From: Flabesymbios commensalis
Taxonomy: Eukaryota; Annelida; Polychaeta; Terebellida; Flabelligeridae
Assembly (NCBI GenBank): GCA_964017125.1
Contig: OZ024915.1
Location: 18,567,174-18,631,173 of the forward strand
Reading direction: 5' to 3'
Length of the DNA stretch: 64,000 nucleotides
Below, in pieces: positions 11,466 through 22,029 of this stretch. The position numbers and the translations under genes are program-made. A model generated the notes under the pieces. It was given only the letters and a program-made list of their open reading frames with translations, was not told the origin of the DNA and made no database searches. Positions within the stretch are counted from its first letter, which is position 1. The number at the start of each line of letters is the position of its first letter.

Positions 11466-11703
11466 GTAAGAAGAAGGTAACCTTAGAATGGTTACGTCCA
11501 CGATGTGCCGATTAATAAAGTGTCTATTATAAAGGTAATGTGGATATGAGCTAAATTACTATCTATTGGGAGAATGTGTTCATATATACTTTGATATACA
11601 TTTACAACGAGGATAAAATCCTGACCAATTGGCATTGTGATTTTCCTTCCACTTTTTAGAATCACATATATTATCTCCCCGTCATTTTTTTTTATCTTGC
11701 TCA

Positions 11704-11945
11704 GCCCTTACAACGCTGAAAGTTATATAAACCATGGAAACCTAAGTTTTCTTCAATTTTTTAATTAGTTAGCTCTTTCCGCTTTATTTGAATCCGTATG
11801 TTATGAGTCTATGGCCATTATATTTTTTTAAATTAAAGTGTCAATAATGCAGAGCATAAACCGTTGGCCTACCAACATTGGTTGGACGTCTCATGCTGGG
11901 TGGCTCTCGGTGGGTGGGAAACGACGCCCCAATGCTGGTTCGCGT
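11704..11945. repeat. Family D remnant followed by a family A remnant
   Basis: 11704-11850 carries the D landmarks ACGCTGAAAGTTATATAAACC and GCTCTTTCCGCTT but loses the GACGTC palindrome end. About 11860-11945 is a degenerate A unit (ACCAACATTGGTTGG..., ...CCCAATGCTGG). Confidence 0.5.
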
Positions 11946-12117
11946 TATTTGTCGTGTCCTCCTGAGGCTATAATCAGATAGACAAATCCGCTCGAAAAAT
12001 CCAAAAGGCAGTAACTGCTTACAGTTACTGGCTGTTGGTGTTTTCGCGGTATGAATATGATCCGCTCATTGTGTTGGGAGTTATTGCGAAATATTACGTT
12101 TGATATCGTCTGTCACA

Positions 12118-12349
12118 TCCACCCATACACCACTAAGTACGACTATTATCGTTTGAATTCATTTTTATAGCCGATCAAATCACTGTTATTGGGAACGAAA
12201 TGAGTGTTTAAAAATCACCATCTGCAAATGTTTGATGTCAGATTAAACAAATTTCAATAATTTTCACCCATTTGAAGTTGTGGGTCGCGGTGGCGAGACG
12301 CAACTTAAAGTGGGTGGAAATTAAATTATTTAATTTAGCGCTTTAAGGG
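12118..12349. repeat. Family C TTAA foldback
   Basis: Ends GCGCTTTAAGGG before TTAA (12350-12353). Contains TTGGGAACGAAATGAGTG and the hairpin with apex CGC-GGTG-GCG, where the final loop A has changed. The left end is decayed. Confidence 0.65.
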
Positions 12350-12544
12350 TTAAGTCCCGCCTAATTTAACCCTTTAAACCCCTCACGTCGCATATATATA
12401 TGCCATCATAACCCGTCATAATGGGTTAAACTAAGAGTACCTTATAATTTTTTACTATGTTTTCATACACATACACATTTTTCATACACATGATACCCTA
12501 TATAGTTGCATGTCTTTGTCTATTATAAACAACTAAAGCGCTTA

Positions 12545-12975
12545 GCGGTTTCAATTAGGTTTCTACGCTTTCCAGAGTGTCCTTTTTGCTACATGGTGTT
12601 GAGCACAGAGTTGCTATTTTATCTCTGGAAACAGATGACAGACAATTGTCGGTTATATTATTTTGTGTGTACATATCGCAAAAATTATACTCTACACTAT
12701 GTACATTTTAAAAATTGCCTGTACACAAAGATATAGCTATTTTAAACACTGGATATGACGTGGCCTTGCATGCTAAGTATGCCAACACCTATGACCAGTG
12801 ACTATAGTTGGTTTTATATTATACTGTCATTATATTATTTTATTATGTAATTTTATTTTACTAATATGGTTGACAGGCCTTGGCTCGACCTGTTTCTGTA
12901 AACCAAAGATAATAACATGCTCGATAAAAAATAATCAATTCATAATAATGATATTGTACTGAAAGTCAAATCAGG
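12545..12975 (+). mobile_element. 5'-truncated LINE copy, 3' UTR only
   Basis: Collinear with the 3' UTR of the CR1/L2-type LINE at 26.2-32.05 kb (its 31666-32030). Shared landmarks are AGGTTTCTACGCTTTCCAGA, GCTATTTTATCTCTGG, AGATGACAGACAATTGTCGG, ATGGTTGACAGGC and CTGAAAGTCAAAT near the end. It has a ~60-bp stretch (about 12765-12825) absent from the longer copy. No coding part is included. Confidence 0.8.
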
Positions 12976-13390
12976 GGTTCTGAGCATTCATTTCAGATAC
13001 TATAGTAATATACTTTGTATTTCATCAAATCTTGCCATTTTCATTCTGTTTGCGTTGAGAAGTATGGCAGCAATTCTCACATTGAGGCGAATGAAAATAA
13101 AACGGAATATCTGGATGAGTGCTGGAGTAATTTCTCGGTACAATTATAATATTATGAGCTCCATTATTTGAAAAATTATCATTGTACAATTAAAACCAAA
13201 CGCATTAGAAGAAGGCTTAGATATAATTTGTTTTCGTTGCGATTGGACTGGTGAAAGCAAAATAGCAATGTGCTTATTAAATGCCAATAAGACAAAGAAT
13301 AAACTTTATTTCTGTTTGGATATATTTCTATGCTTAAATATATTTGAAAAAACTTATCATAATATGTTGTAATTCAAAGTGTACACATAT

Positions 13391-13492
13391 AAGTAATTTT
13401 TACCCACTTGAAGTTGTGGGTCGCGGTAGCGAGTCAAAACTACAAGAGGGTAAACATAAATTTGAATTATGTAACTTCGCGCTTCGAGGGTT
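13391..13492. repeat. Family C hairpin remnant
   Basis: CCCACTTGAAGTTGTGGGTC then GC-GGTA-GC, right arm decayed, ending CTTCGAGGG before TTGA. Confidence 0.55.
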
Positions 13493-13499
13493 GACATAG

Positions 13500-14455
13500 T
13501 GTTAACATACATCTGAGGACAGTTTGTAGTGAGAGGGTGTCATTTCACGAAGTGTTAACGTTCTGTAATTGTCCGTCACTTGATAGTTATCTCTCTGATG
13601 TACACTTCTCGCGGAATGACCACTCCACTCAGGTGTGGTCGGTAGGTCAGTCATTGTTTGACCACTTGATGCGTGCGACTCAATCGCTCGCCACGGCTAT
13701 CAATCCATTGTTTGATGCCAAGACAATTATATCCACCCAATACAGATGTAGGCTTAACTATTAAAGTGTAAAAACAAAAATAATAATATTTTTTATTACA
13801 CATTTTACACAAGTATCAGGTCACTATCTAATATGTAACAATTTTTTTTAAATAATTATAATATATTATATCCATAGACCTGTAGGCATACTACGATGTA
13901 ATATGTGATGATATGTACACCATTCGAGTCATTCTACTTCAAGTATGATATTCTACCCCAACCAATCGAAGAGTGGCTCAGCTTGTCACATGATGAGATC
14001 GGCCAATCACCGCCGTCATTTAGCTGTTATTTAAGTTATGGTGTAGAATGCCATACTTGGACACCGTCCCAAACAATCAGTATAAATTACTCATAACTTC
14101 ATAATATATTTTTGTAAATAATGATATATTTTTATATTTAATAAAAGTACCCAAAGTATATTTCTACTACTAACAATATATTGTTTCATATAATAAAATG
14201 TACATGCTAATTGCCATTCTTGGTGGTCAAAAACATTCTTCTCAAAAGAACCATTATTCGGTATGCTGATGAGAAAGAATTAAACGAATAATAATAGTTA
14301 TTGGCGCACAAAGGGATAATCTAAATAGAGACCACGCCCTACCCCTCCTCCCCAGATGGGGTAGGGGCAAATCCCGTTCACCTGGTGTAACTCCCCGCCC
14401 ATCTGGCAGACACTGCGTTCTACCTTTTAAGCGACAGTCGCTACTATTATCGTTT
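13500..14455. other. Non-coding, nothing recognised
   Basis: AT-rich sequence. An open frame of 75 codons at 13537-13764 has no recognised motif and I do not support it as a gene. A direct or weakly inverted GC-rich patch lies around 14330-14410. Confidence 0.35.
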
Positions 14456-14461
14456 TTCAAC

Positions 14462-14632
14462 GCTTTCAAACCTCAATTTACCATTGTCATCTTCATCCAC
14501 TACAAGCCGCGAATTGCTGTCGCAATTCAGTTCCATGCAAATTTTCGTTCTAAAACCACCAGGTTTCGGGAAATTAATTCATTCTTCATAGATGCGAAAT
14601 TATGCTTTATTGCATCGTGAGGGCTTAAAGGG
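14462..14632 (-). repeat. Family K TTAA foldback, right part
   Basis: Shares CATCTTCATCCACTACAAGC and the hairpin GCGAATTGC-TGTC-GCAATTC with 6072-6309 (- strand apex GC-GACA-GC). It ends GGCTTAAAGGG at TTAA (14633-14636). Confidence 0.65.
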
Positions 14633-14656
14633 TTAACGCTTGCGACAGCTTTTCAA

Positions 14657-15002
14657 CCCTTTCACCGTTAGACGCGACAATAGTAGATTTAATCCTTTTT
14701 GTTAGCTGTTTAAATTGAGGTTATTGGGAACGAAATGATGCGTGTTTAAACACAAAGATTTGCAAACGTTTCCCAGCAAACACAAAACATTTGTATAACA
14801 TGTATACAGCGTCGGCCCAACGTCTTCGACGTTGGTCCAACATTGTATACATGTTATACAAATGTTTTGTGTTCACTGGGTTGTTCTCAAGTTAAACGGA
14901 TATGACTAATTTTAATTCACTTGAAGTTGCGGGTCGCGGTATTGCAAGACACAACCTTCAAGTGGTTGAAAAATTAAATTATTCTATTATGCGTTTTAAG
15001 GG
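14657..15002. repeat. Family C TTAA foldback interrupted by a family A copy
   Basis: Starts CCCTTTCACCGTTAG, ends GCGTTTTAAGGG before TTAA (15003-15006). The family C body is split at about 14772/14881 by a complete family A hairpin. Removing that insert restores the spacing seen in the copy at 10595. Confidence 0.75.
14773..14880. repeat. Family A foldback, long-stem subtype, nested
   Basis: CCCAGCAAACACAAAACATT ... TGTTTTGTGTTCACTGGG, stem TTGTATAACATGTATAC, centre CGTC-TTC-GACG (C-GAA-G on the - strand). Sits inside a family C element. Confidence 0.85.
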
Positions 15003-15106
15003 TTAATCAAGTCCTCCAGAGGTAGAATGTGTCTTCAGTCAGCAAAATTTAACAAGGATTATTTTTTAGTTTTCCAAATCAAGATATTCTTCACCCAACA
15101 GCTCTT

Positions 15107-15263
15107 CAGGAGCGCATATTACAAAGAATCCTAACTTTGATCCTATCTCAACTTTCTCTTATTTCCATATAAAAATTTGGGATTGATCCCAACTTTTTAT
15201 ATGGGAATGAGAGAAAGTTGAGATGGGATCAAAGTTAGGATTCTTTGTAATATGCGCCCCTGG
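15107..15263. repeat. 157-bp near-perfect palindrome
   Basis: The left arm begins AGGAGCGCATATTACAAAG and the right arm ends CTTTGTAATATGCGCCCCT. Few mismatches over about 75 bp per arm; the turn lies near 15180. A foldback element with no other copy in the window and no open frame. Confidence 0.8.
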
Positions 15264-15285
15264 GGTAGGCTACTTGAGAAGTGAA

Positions 15286-15398
15286 AACCCAGCAAACACG
15301 AGAAATCAACTCGAGGTTGTTGTACAGTTGGTCCATCGTATGCGCCGCTGTCCCAACATTACAACAATATTTGGGTCAATGCAACGCATTTGCTGGAA
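15286..15398. repeat. Family A foldback, degenerate centre
   Basis: CCCAGCAAACACGAGAAATC ... GGGTCAATGCAACGCATTTG; the triloop centre is decayed. Confidence 0.6.
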
Positions 15399-15484
15399 AA
15401 TTGTTTAAATAAGTCATTTACAAATATCTGAGAATGAGCGCACAGCGCGAGTCTGTGCGCGAAAGTAACGTCAATATATACACT

Positions 15485-15665
15485 GGTGTCAATCTTACAT
15501 GTACAGTGTAACTCGACGAGGCCGCAATTAACGTCATCACTTAGTCATATTGACAAGGGAGAAACAATAATATTTCTCTGCAAGGCCCACGCAGGCTCGA
15601 ACCCGGGACATATGCATGACTGGCGTGGCAGTCAGATGCTCCACCAATCCGCCTGTCTGAGAGAT
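15485..15665 (-). repeat. tRNA-Gly-derived SINE-like unit
   Basis: On the - strand the 5' part looks like tRNA-Gly(GCC): A-box-like TTGGTGGAGCATC, anticodon stem and loop GACTGCCACGCCAGTC, and B box GGGTTCGAGCC. A tRNA-unrelated body follows (GCAGAGAAATATTATTG... to about 15485). The acceptor ends do not pair, so it is not a working tRNA. A SINE head is the simplest reading, although no tail or duplication was identified. Confidence 0.55.
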
Positions 15666-15669
15666 TGAA

Positions 15670-16505
15670 CTTCCTTTCTGTTGCTTATACATATACCAAC
15701 TGCTCGGGCTGCCCGGCAGCTAAACATTCTGCACGAGCTTATAGTGTTGTCATTCTACTATTTGTATCGTAGATAAATCAGCCTTTTTTATTAAAACATG
15801 ACAAATAAACCATTGGTAAAAAATAACATTCGTAGAGATACAGGTGTATAATTGCTATTGTTATTGTTTGACCAACCAGTTGAAATCAATTTAAGTTGTT
15901 GAATCGATCCCGATTATTGAAGACAAAAGCCGATTGTGCAACCTTTGTTCTCTATATATAATTTGATCCTATTTTATGTAGCTTTTTCGAAGCATGGCTA
16001 CAAACAATGATATTCATATTGAACATAATTTGATCGAACAAGGATAACTGGAATATACTTCCCCCTCATGTAGTTATCTTGCATCTATAATGAGCTTTAT
16101 ATTTTTTAGTGATAAGCTGATATTGAAATGACATCATATTTTTAACTCATAAAGCATACAATAAAAACGTCATTGTTAGACATATTTAGTGAATTAAACC
16201 GTATATTGTCACTCTTGTGTTACATGTGTGCTTGGACTAATTCGACTTAAGAAAACCAATCAGTTGTGGATCCCGATAGGCAGACACAACTTATGCCACC
16301 ATTTTAATAATGACATAATTGACCATCACAGGTGATTTATGAGGAAATGTCATCACCAATTCCTGTCATCATCAATTAAATCGTCAGTTCTGACAATACC
16401 ACTTAACCAATGTTAACGTTCAGCAAGCAAATGAAAGCTGTGATGTTAACAGAAGGACAGTCAGCGGTGTTTTCCGGTAATGACTCCGTATTATAGCTTC
16501 ACCCA
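15670..16505. other. Non-coding, relic repeats only
   Basis: AT-rich. A decayed family C hairpin lies at about 16255-16310 (CAGTTGTGGATCCCGATAGG). Nothing else recognised. Confidence 0.35.
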
Positions 16506-16511
16506 TCTGAG

Positions 16512-16620
16512 CCAAGCAAGCACGAGACGTCGACCCAGTGTTGGATAAATGTTGGGCCGCCGTCTCCGACGTCGGCCCAGCATGAATTCAACATCGGGTC
16601 AACGCCTCGTGTTTGCTGGG
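16512..16620. repeat. Family A foldback
   Basis: AAGCAAGCACGAGACGTCGA ... CAACGCCTCGTGTTTGCTGGG. Centre CGTC-TCC-GACG (C-GGA-G on the - strand), the only GGA tip here. Confidence 0.8.
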
Positions 16621-16827
16621 AAGACACGAGTCAGGTTTGTATAACATCTGGTCATGGTGACGTAATCATATCAAGTATGACGTCATGATCACAACGTTAA
16701 GCGGCATTCACACACTGTCATTGTGTGTCTTTTTAATCGTTTTATTGGAATGTATACCGTTTTGTCTTTTTATTGTTTTTGCTATTTTTTTTTGTTTATG
16801 TAAACATATGCAAATGAATAAATATCA

Positions 16828-17035
16828 TACTGTATATCTTGTGATATTCGCAAGGTTTTAATTTTCGCGAGGAGGAAAAAATCGCGAATTCAATCTCTCG
16901 AAAATTATTATTATAATGACCATACTGAGGAAAAACAGAAATTCGCGAATTCTAAACTTCGTGAAACAATCCAAATATAAAAAAAATACCTAAAATTTGA
17001 ACACGCGAAAATTACCCGATCCACAGTATATTGAG
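16828..17035. repeat. CGCGAA-rich foldback MITE
   Basis: Ends ATACTGTAT...GATATTCGC and ...GATCCACAGTAT are inverted. The interior repeats TTCGCGA / TCGCGAA several times (TTTTCGCGAGGA, AATTCGCGAATTC, ACGCGAAAATTA). Similar C-G-C-G-A-A repeats are known to me from molluscan genomes; this is from memory and not decisive. Confidence 0.55.
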
Positions 17036-17177
17036 TACTAATATTAACACAGTAAAAATGTAATTTTGACACCTATAACAACACGAAATCTACAGTTATT
17101 CTCAGTCAGGGTTCAGTCAGCCATGGCATGTACTAACCCTTAGAATACAGATGTAGACCACATGGTTACTCTGCTAA

Positions 17178-17382
17178 GGGGTCTTGTCAAGTTAAAAAAA
17201 TTCCAAAAATTCCCTATCCAATTATTTATTTTTTTGGAAACATTTGGAAACATTTAAACAACAGAAAAAAACAAAAAAAACACAACATTTAAAAAAAAAA
17301 AATCCGAGTTGGGGCTTGACCCACCCACCCATTGCCAAGTTTTTCTCGGATTTTTGGAATTTTTTTAACTTGACAAAACCCC
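17178..17382. repeat. MITE with TAA duplication (PIF/Harbinger-like)
   Basis: Terminal inverted repeats of about 32 bp, GGGGTCTTGTCAAGTTAAAA and its mirror ending TTAACTTGACAAAACCCC, with TAA on both sides. Poly-A/T rich inside. A related piece (AATCCGAGGAGGGGCTTGAC) lies at about 8945-8985. TWA duplications and G-run ends fit PIF/Harbinger. Confidence 0.6.
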
Positions 17383-17389
17383 TAAGCCA

Positions 17390-17448
17390 AAAAGGCAGTA
17401 TCTGCTTACTTTACAAGTAAGCAGATACTATCTTTTGGCTTTGCACGT
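17390..17448. repeat. Short hairpin
   Basis: GCCAAAAAGGCAGTATCTGC pairs with GCAGATACTATCTTTTGGC around a short turn. The motif CCAAAAGGCAGTA recurs at about 12003 and 20903. Confidence 0.55.
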
Positions 17449-17689
17449 CACAGTTGGCATTCTGTGTTTTGACTAGAACCTGTATAATCAGCTGTTAAAA
17501 ATAAAATATGCTTTCAATTTTAAAACACTGATATATGTTGGGACCTAAATTCTCAAATACCACAATTTTCAGTCTCTTGAAGTTGTGGATCGCGGTAGAA
17601 AATGTAAATTGAATATCTCAGTGCTCTAAGGCAAATTATTTTAGCTGATTTCTCAGTCGATCCGCGTATCGTATATATTTGCTGGATAT

Positions 17690-17965
17690 ACAATGGGGCT
17701 AAAATGAAATGAATAGGGTTTTAGGTTACATTTGTGCACATATAGGCTAAACCGGGCAGGGGGAACCTCCTGAGAGTGGTGAAATGAACGAGATGACACT
17801 CTCCTCCAGACGCAGGATTCGAAATTCGAGCACTGTCGGCTTGACGCCGAGCACGCTAATTTTCGGTCACGGATACTCCCCACAATATTGAATATTACGA
17901 GTGAGCGAGGAAGAAATTTTTGTTTCTTTGAAACTTGAAGGCCAGAGTCGGCTTCGAAACCGCGA
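17690..17965 (-). mobile_element. Dimeric tRNA-derived SINE, 5'-eroded copy
   Basis: Aligns in reverse with the SINE at 38117-38434 from the tail (TGCACATATAGGCTAAAC) through the second tRNA-like unit to the spacer with TTTGTTTCTTTGAAAC. The first tRNA-like unit is unrecognisable, and no target-site duplication is clear. This is the most diverged of the four copies. Confidence 0.75.
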
Positions 17966-18274
17966 TCTCCGACGTATACTGGCAAACAGTTTTAATGCTG
18001 TGTATGTGTCACAGACGTTGGACTAACAAACTTCTAACTATTTATCTTGTTTGCTGGTCATACAGGCATACCTCTTGACAACAAAAGACTAAGAGGTAAA
18101 CGGAAAATTAGCCGACAGCGATACATCCGGAAAATCTGCGTAATGTACGCTGTACAATGACTTAATCAACACCTGTTCAACAGTTCAAGGGAGCTGGTAA
18201 ATATATCTGAATTAATTATGTCCCAGGTGCGCCCTATGTAAATCCCTAAAGATTTAGACGGCAGATTGACTTCC

Positions 18275-18388
18275 CAGCTAAAACGAGAAGTTGACTGAGC
18301 CAATATCGATTCAATGTTGGTCCAGCGTCGTAGACGATGAACCAGCATTAAATCAACATTGTGACAGCGTCTGTTGTTTGCTGGGTTT
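18275..18388. repeat. Family A foldback
   Basis: CCCAGCTAAAACGAGAAGTT ... GTCTGTTGTTTGCTGGG; centre CGTC-GTA-GACG. Confidence 0.75.
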
Positions 18389-18547
18389 GTGTGTATTACC
18401 AGTCTTCAACAAAATCGACAGTGAACCACAACTTCTACATGATAACAATCAATGATTGATCAAATTATTCTCCTGTATCTGATGAAATTGAGTGTGCAAA
18501 TCGCGTACACTCTGTATTTCTCCAGATTTATGACCATTATTAGATTG

Positions 18548-18760
18548 TCAACGCTGAAATATGTTTTTATAAACCATGGAGACCAAAGGGTTTTTCAATT
18601 AGAAATCATCATTATTGTCTCCGTCAGCTCTTTCTGCTTCATTTGAATACTTACCTATTATCATGATTATGGTTTCGTTCAGTGTGGGGATCGACTTCAG
18701 ACGTCAGAATCTGACGTCTACAAATCTGACGTCTAAATTCGATCCACGCGCTGTAAGGGA
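18548..18760 (+). repeat. Family D foldback
   Basis: ACGCTGAAATATGTTTTTAT at the left, GCTCTTTCTGCTTCATTTGA inside, then tandem GACGTCAGAATCTGACGTC and a decayed right end CGCGCTGTAAGGG. Confidence 0.7.
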
Positions 18761-19180
18761 TAAAGTACATCGTGAAAAATGACGGTGTTCTTTCTGGAAG
18801 TAGTCGCTTTTCTCGACAGGACCCTATTTTGATTTCGCAGGTAACTGATTTACGCCAAATATGCGGTTATGGATAACTTCACCAATTTAGTCAGATTGGT
18901 CATTTGGTAGCAACGATGGATTCCTGAGACGACCAGCTATCCATAGAGTACAAAATACAGGCATACGATATCAACAATCACCGCTTTCACACATATTATG
19001 ACCTTTGACAGTGATATTTAAAATGAAAATAATCATTTTCACAAAATCAGCAGACAATATATTAAGCCTTAATTAATCTGAAATAAATAAAATACCCATT
19101 CCCGGTATACAATTTATGGCTACAGTTAAGGTGTGAAAATATACTGTTTTTATATAGGTTGCATGTACAATAGTTCTTAG

Positions 19181-19403
19181 CCCTTAAAACCGCCAAATAA
19201 TATTCAATCTGAATTTTCACCCACTTGAGGTTGTCTCTCGCTGACGCGTTCCACAACTTCAAGTGAGTGAAAATTATTCAGATTTGACAAAATGGAGGAC
19301 AGCTGTTTTCTAATCTTGCTGATTGATGTCACACTTTATCTTTAACATGTTTAAAAGATGGTACTTAATGTGCTAATAAAAAATAAAAACCTGGATACAT
19401 ATG
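19181..19403 (+). repeat. Family B foldback, right end lost
   Basis: CCCTTAAAACCGCC start, hairpin intact (apex TCGC-TGAC-GCG). The last ~20 bp of the family are missing where a family D element abuts at a TTAA (about 19404-19407). Confidence 0.7.
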
Positions 19404-19407
19404 GTTA

Positions 19408-19650
19408 ACCTTTAAAACGCGGGGATCGACTTTAGTCGTCATAATCTGACGTCTATAGACGTCAGATTCTGACGTCTAAAGTCGATCCCCGCACTGTAAA
19501 CATATTTCTAATGGTCGTAGACCCATAACATAGGTATTCAAATGAGCCGGAAAGAGCTTACTAAGACATTTATGACGATTACAAATTGAAAAAACCTTTG
19601 CATCTAATGATTTATAGAAAATTAATTCAACATTCTAAGGGTTTGAGGGT
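19408..19650 (-). repeat. Family D foldback with 70-nt palindrome
   Basis: GCGGGGATCGACTTTAG and CTAAAGTCGATCCCCGC enclose TGACGTCTATAGACGTCA, a near-perfect palindrome of about 70 nt with no free loop. It ends in CTAAGGGTTTGAGGG. Confidence 0.75.
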
Positions 19651-19879
19651 TAGGCCTAACAATGGTTATGAACTAATATGATCATGCTGGTGCCATAATA
19701 TATGCATGTTGCGTAACTTCGCATTCTACATTCGCCATCATTAATGGATTCCTGGAACAATTAGCAATCCACAGATTACAAAATCTGTGATAAAAATTCG
19801 GCAAGCAATATTAATGAGTATAATATAAAGAGCCGCTTTCCAGTGACACTGAAGTGGTCACTATAATGGCTTCTCATTC

Positions 19880-20300
19880 AGGAAGTGATCCCACTAGGTT
19901 TTGTCGCGTTGCGCGCTGGGAAAGTCCGTGGTGCTTTCCGGTATTAATTGAGCAATCTCGGTTTTAGCAGCGCGTGCCAGATCTGACATCACAGCGGTTC
20001 TTAAAACACACTACTACATTATTTTCTTTGTCCGACCACTACATTCTAAGCCGGGAATGGAGAGTAATTGCTGAACAAGTAGAGACGAATTATCATGGTA
20101 GGCATATGGTGCTATAATCAGTCAGGTGTGACCGACCTGTTGATTATGAGAGATCCTCATTATGGTCGGATGTGTTTTAGGTCAGTTAAAGCCCTCGAAG
20201 CTCTACATTCTCAGCTGTGGAAAAGGCCTCGGCCTTCGGCCTATGCCTTTTCACAGCTAAGAATGTAGAGCTCCGAGGGCTTTATCCTATACTAAGTGGT
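19880..20300 (+). repeat. Family E repeat with long hairpin
   Basis: The left part shares TTTCCGGTATTAATTGAGCA with 32095 and GTCCGACCACTACATTCTAA with the other E copies. The right part is a ~75-nt hairpin, AGCTCTACATTCTCAGCTGT to its mirror, with tip GGCC-TTC-GGCC (C-GAA-G on the - strand). Confidence 0.75.
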
Positions 20301-20329
20301 CTATAGATGGTGAAAGAATTACGCTCACA

Positions 20330-20418
20330 ACAAAAGCGAGAGGTTCACCCAATGTTGGGTTATTGCTGGCTGCTGTTGTAGACGGTGGCCCAACACAAAT
20401 CTTACACTGTCTCTTGTA
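20330..20418. repeat. Family A foldback, degenerate
   Basis: CACCCAATGTTGGGTTATTG then GTT-GTA-GACGGTGGCCC; the right arm decays. Confidence 0.55.
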
Positions 20419-20912
20419 CGGTGGCAGGTCTAAGCCATTACGATTTTATCTTTTATTTGTTTTATGTAAAAAAAGGTTATTTAAATTACTCAACATCGGA
20501 AACAATTGGTGCCAACAACTAGGTATTCAGAATAGTGTTTCCTGAGAATATGTCACTGGAGAACTCATAATTTATGTGTTTTCCAATGACATAAATAACT
20601 AAATTAGACCTTGCACAAGTTTACCTCCGGCTGGTTTTCAATCTGTGAATAACCATATGCGCGAATAATGGTCATGTGTCGATAATTAGCCTGATAAAAT
20701 ATGTGAGTTTTATGTTACGTAGCTAACTGACTGGCTGCTAATATCACCAGCAGTCAATATGGACAAGTGTTGAGGGATTGGAATCCATTATGTATTAGAT
20801 CTGGATCATTATCCTGTTGTCCGCGGTATCAGCTCTCCTGAACAAGTGTTAATCAAATCATTACGTAATACACACAATCACGTTCATTCTCCAGTGCAGA
20901 GCCAAAAGGCAG

Positions 20913-21032
20913 TATACTTCCCACATTGCAAATACAAAACATTTGTATTGCATTTGTACAACGCCGGCCCAACGTCTTCGACCTTATTCCAACATTGTAC
21001 AAATTCTATACAAATGTTTTGTGCTTGCTGGG
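20913..21032. repeat. Family A foldback, long-stem subtype
   Basis: Arms CAAATACAAAACATTTGTAT / ATACAAATGTTTTGTGCTTG, centre CGTC-TTC-GACC. Confidence 0.7.
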
Positions 21033-21034
21033 TA

Positions 21035-21840
21035 ATTTTGGCTGTTGCATGGAAGAATTGACCTCGCTTTCAGAGCCAATCAGAGAGACGTAGTATCCCA
21101 ATGCTGTACCAAATCTGATCTAACGTTAGGGAGAATAATGCAACATTGGTTAGTCTTAGGTCCACGCTCTTCCATTAAGGATACATACCTACTTATGGCC
21201 ACGATTTCCATATTGTTATCATGTGTGTGAAAGGTCGCGTTAATAAAAGCCTCATTTTAAAATCTCTAGACAAGACTACAGCTATTCGAGACGTTTTTTG
21301 GGAAAATAATAACCGAGATTACTCTAATGCAAAAATAGAAAAAACAGGCCGATTAATTTTCAGCAGCAATAACAATTTAACCGATAACATAGAATCATGA
21401 TTATGCTATTCTAAATGTAAATTAAATATTTCCAATCGGTCTCTTGCAGACAATGTATACATAGTGCCATACTTCAAACGCATTTTATTGCATCCACAGG
21501 ATTTGTTTAACTTTATTAATATTAACATTTCATGAAGAATTTTCTGATATTTGTGTCATATTCTTGAAATAAAGTTATACTATTTTGTAAAGATTTTTAG
21601 ATTATATAAAATGTTGTCCCGGCTAGTATGTATAATAATGATTATCACTGATAATATGCGACATTATACTGGTGTTTAAATATTATAATTACTAATGGAC
21701 TGTTTTACTACAGTCGAATGTTTTTTTCTGATACCATAGTTATAGTAACTCTGTTGCGTTTTGATAAATATTGTTTATGGTGACGGATTCACTATAAATT
21801 GCTTACTTACATTAATCAGTTGTTGATTACTTAAAACTTC
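21035..21840. other. Non-coding, nothing recognised
   Basis: AT-rich sequence with only short, non-protein-like open frames. Confidence 0.35.
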
Positions 21841-21844
21841 GTAT

Positions 21845-21960
21845 TCAAAGTCAAAGTCAACGTATATTTATTAGTATTGTGTGGCTGAAGGCCCAACAAC
21901 GTCAAATTTCTTAACATTTGTCTAAAATAAATTTGCCATCATCTATTTATTTACCTTCAT
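21845..21960 (-). repeat. LINE-type 3' tail
   Basis: On the - strand this reads GGGCCTTCAGCCACAC, AATAAATATACG, then TTGACTTTGACTTT: a 3' end with poly(A) signal and short tandem tail. No coding remnant. Confidence 0.45.
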
Positions 21961-22029
21961 TGCATGACAAATATAACATTACAATGTTTTTATTTTATTA
22001 CCCTAGTGCCCAGATAGTTGATTTAATTA

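Noticed and set aside
11205-11501. Overlapping open frames of 78 and 93 codons on opposite strands
   Set aside because: They overlap a family C fragment and have no domain or splice support.
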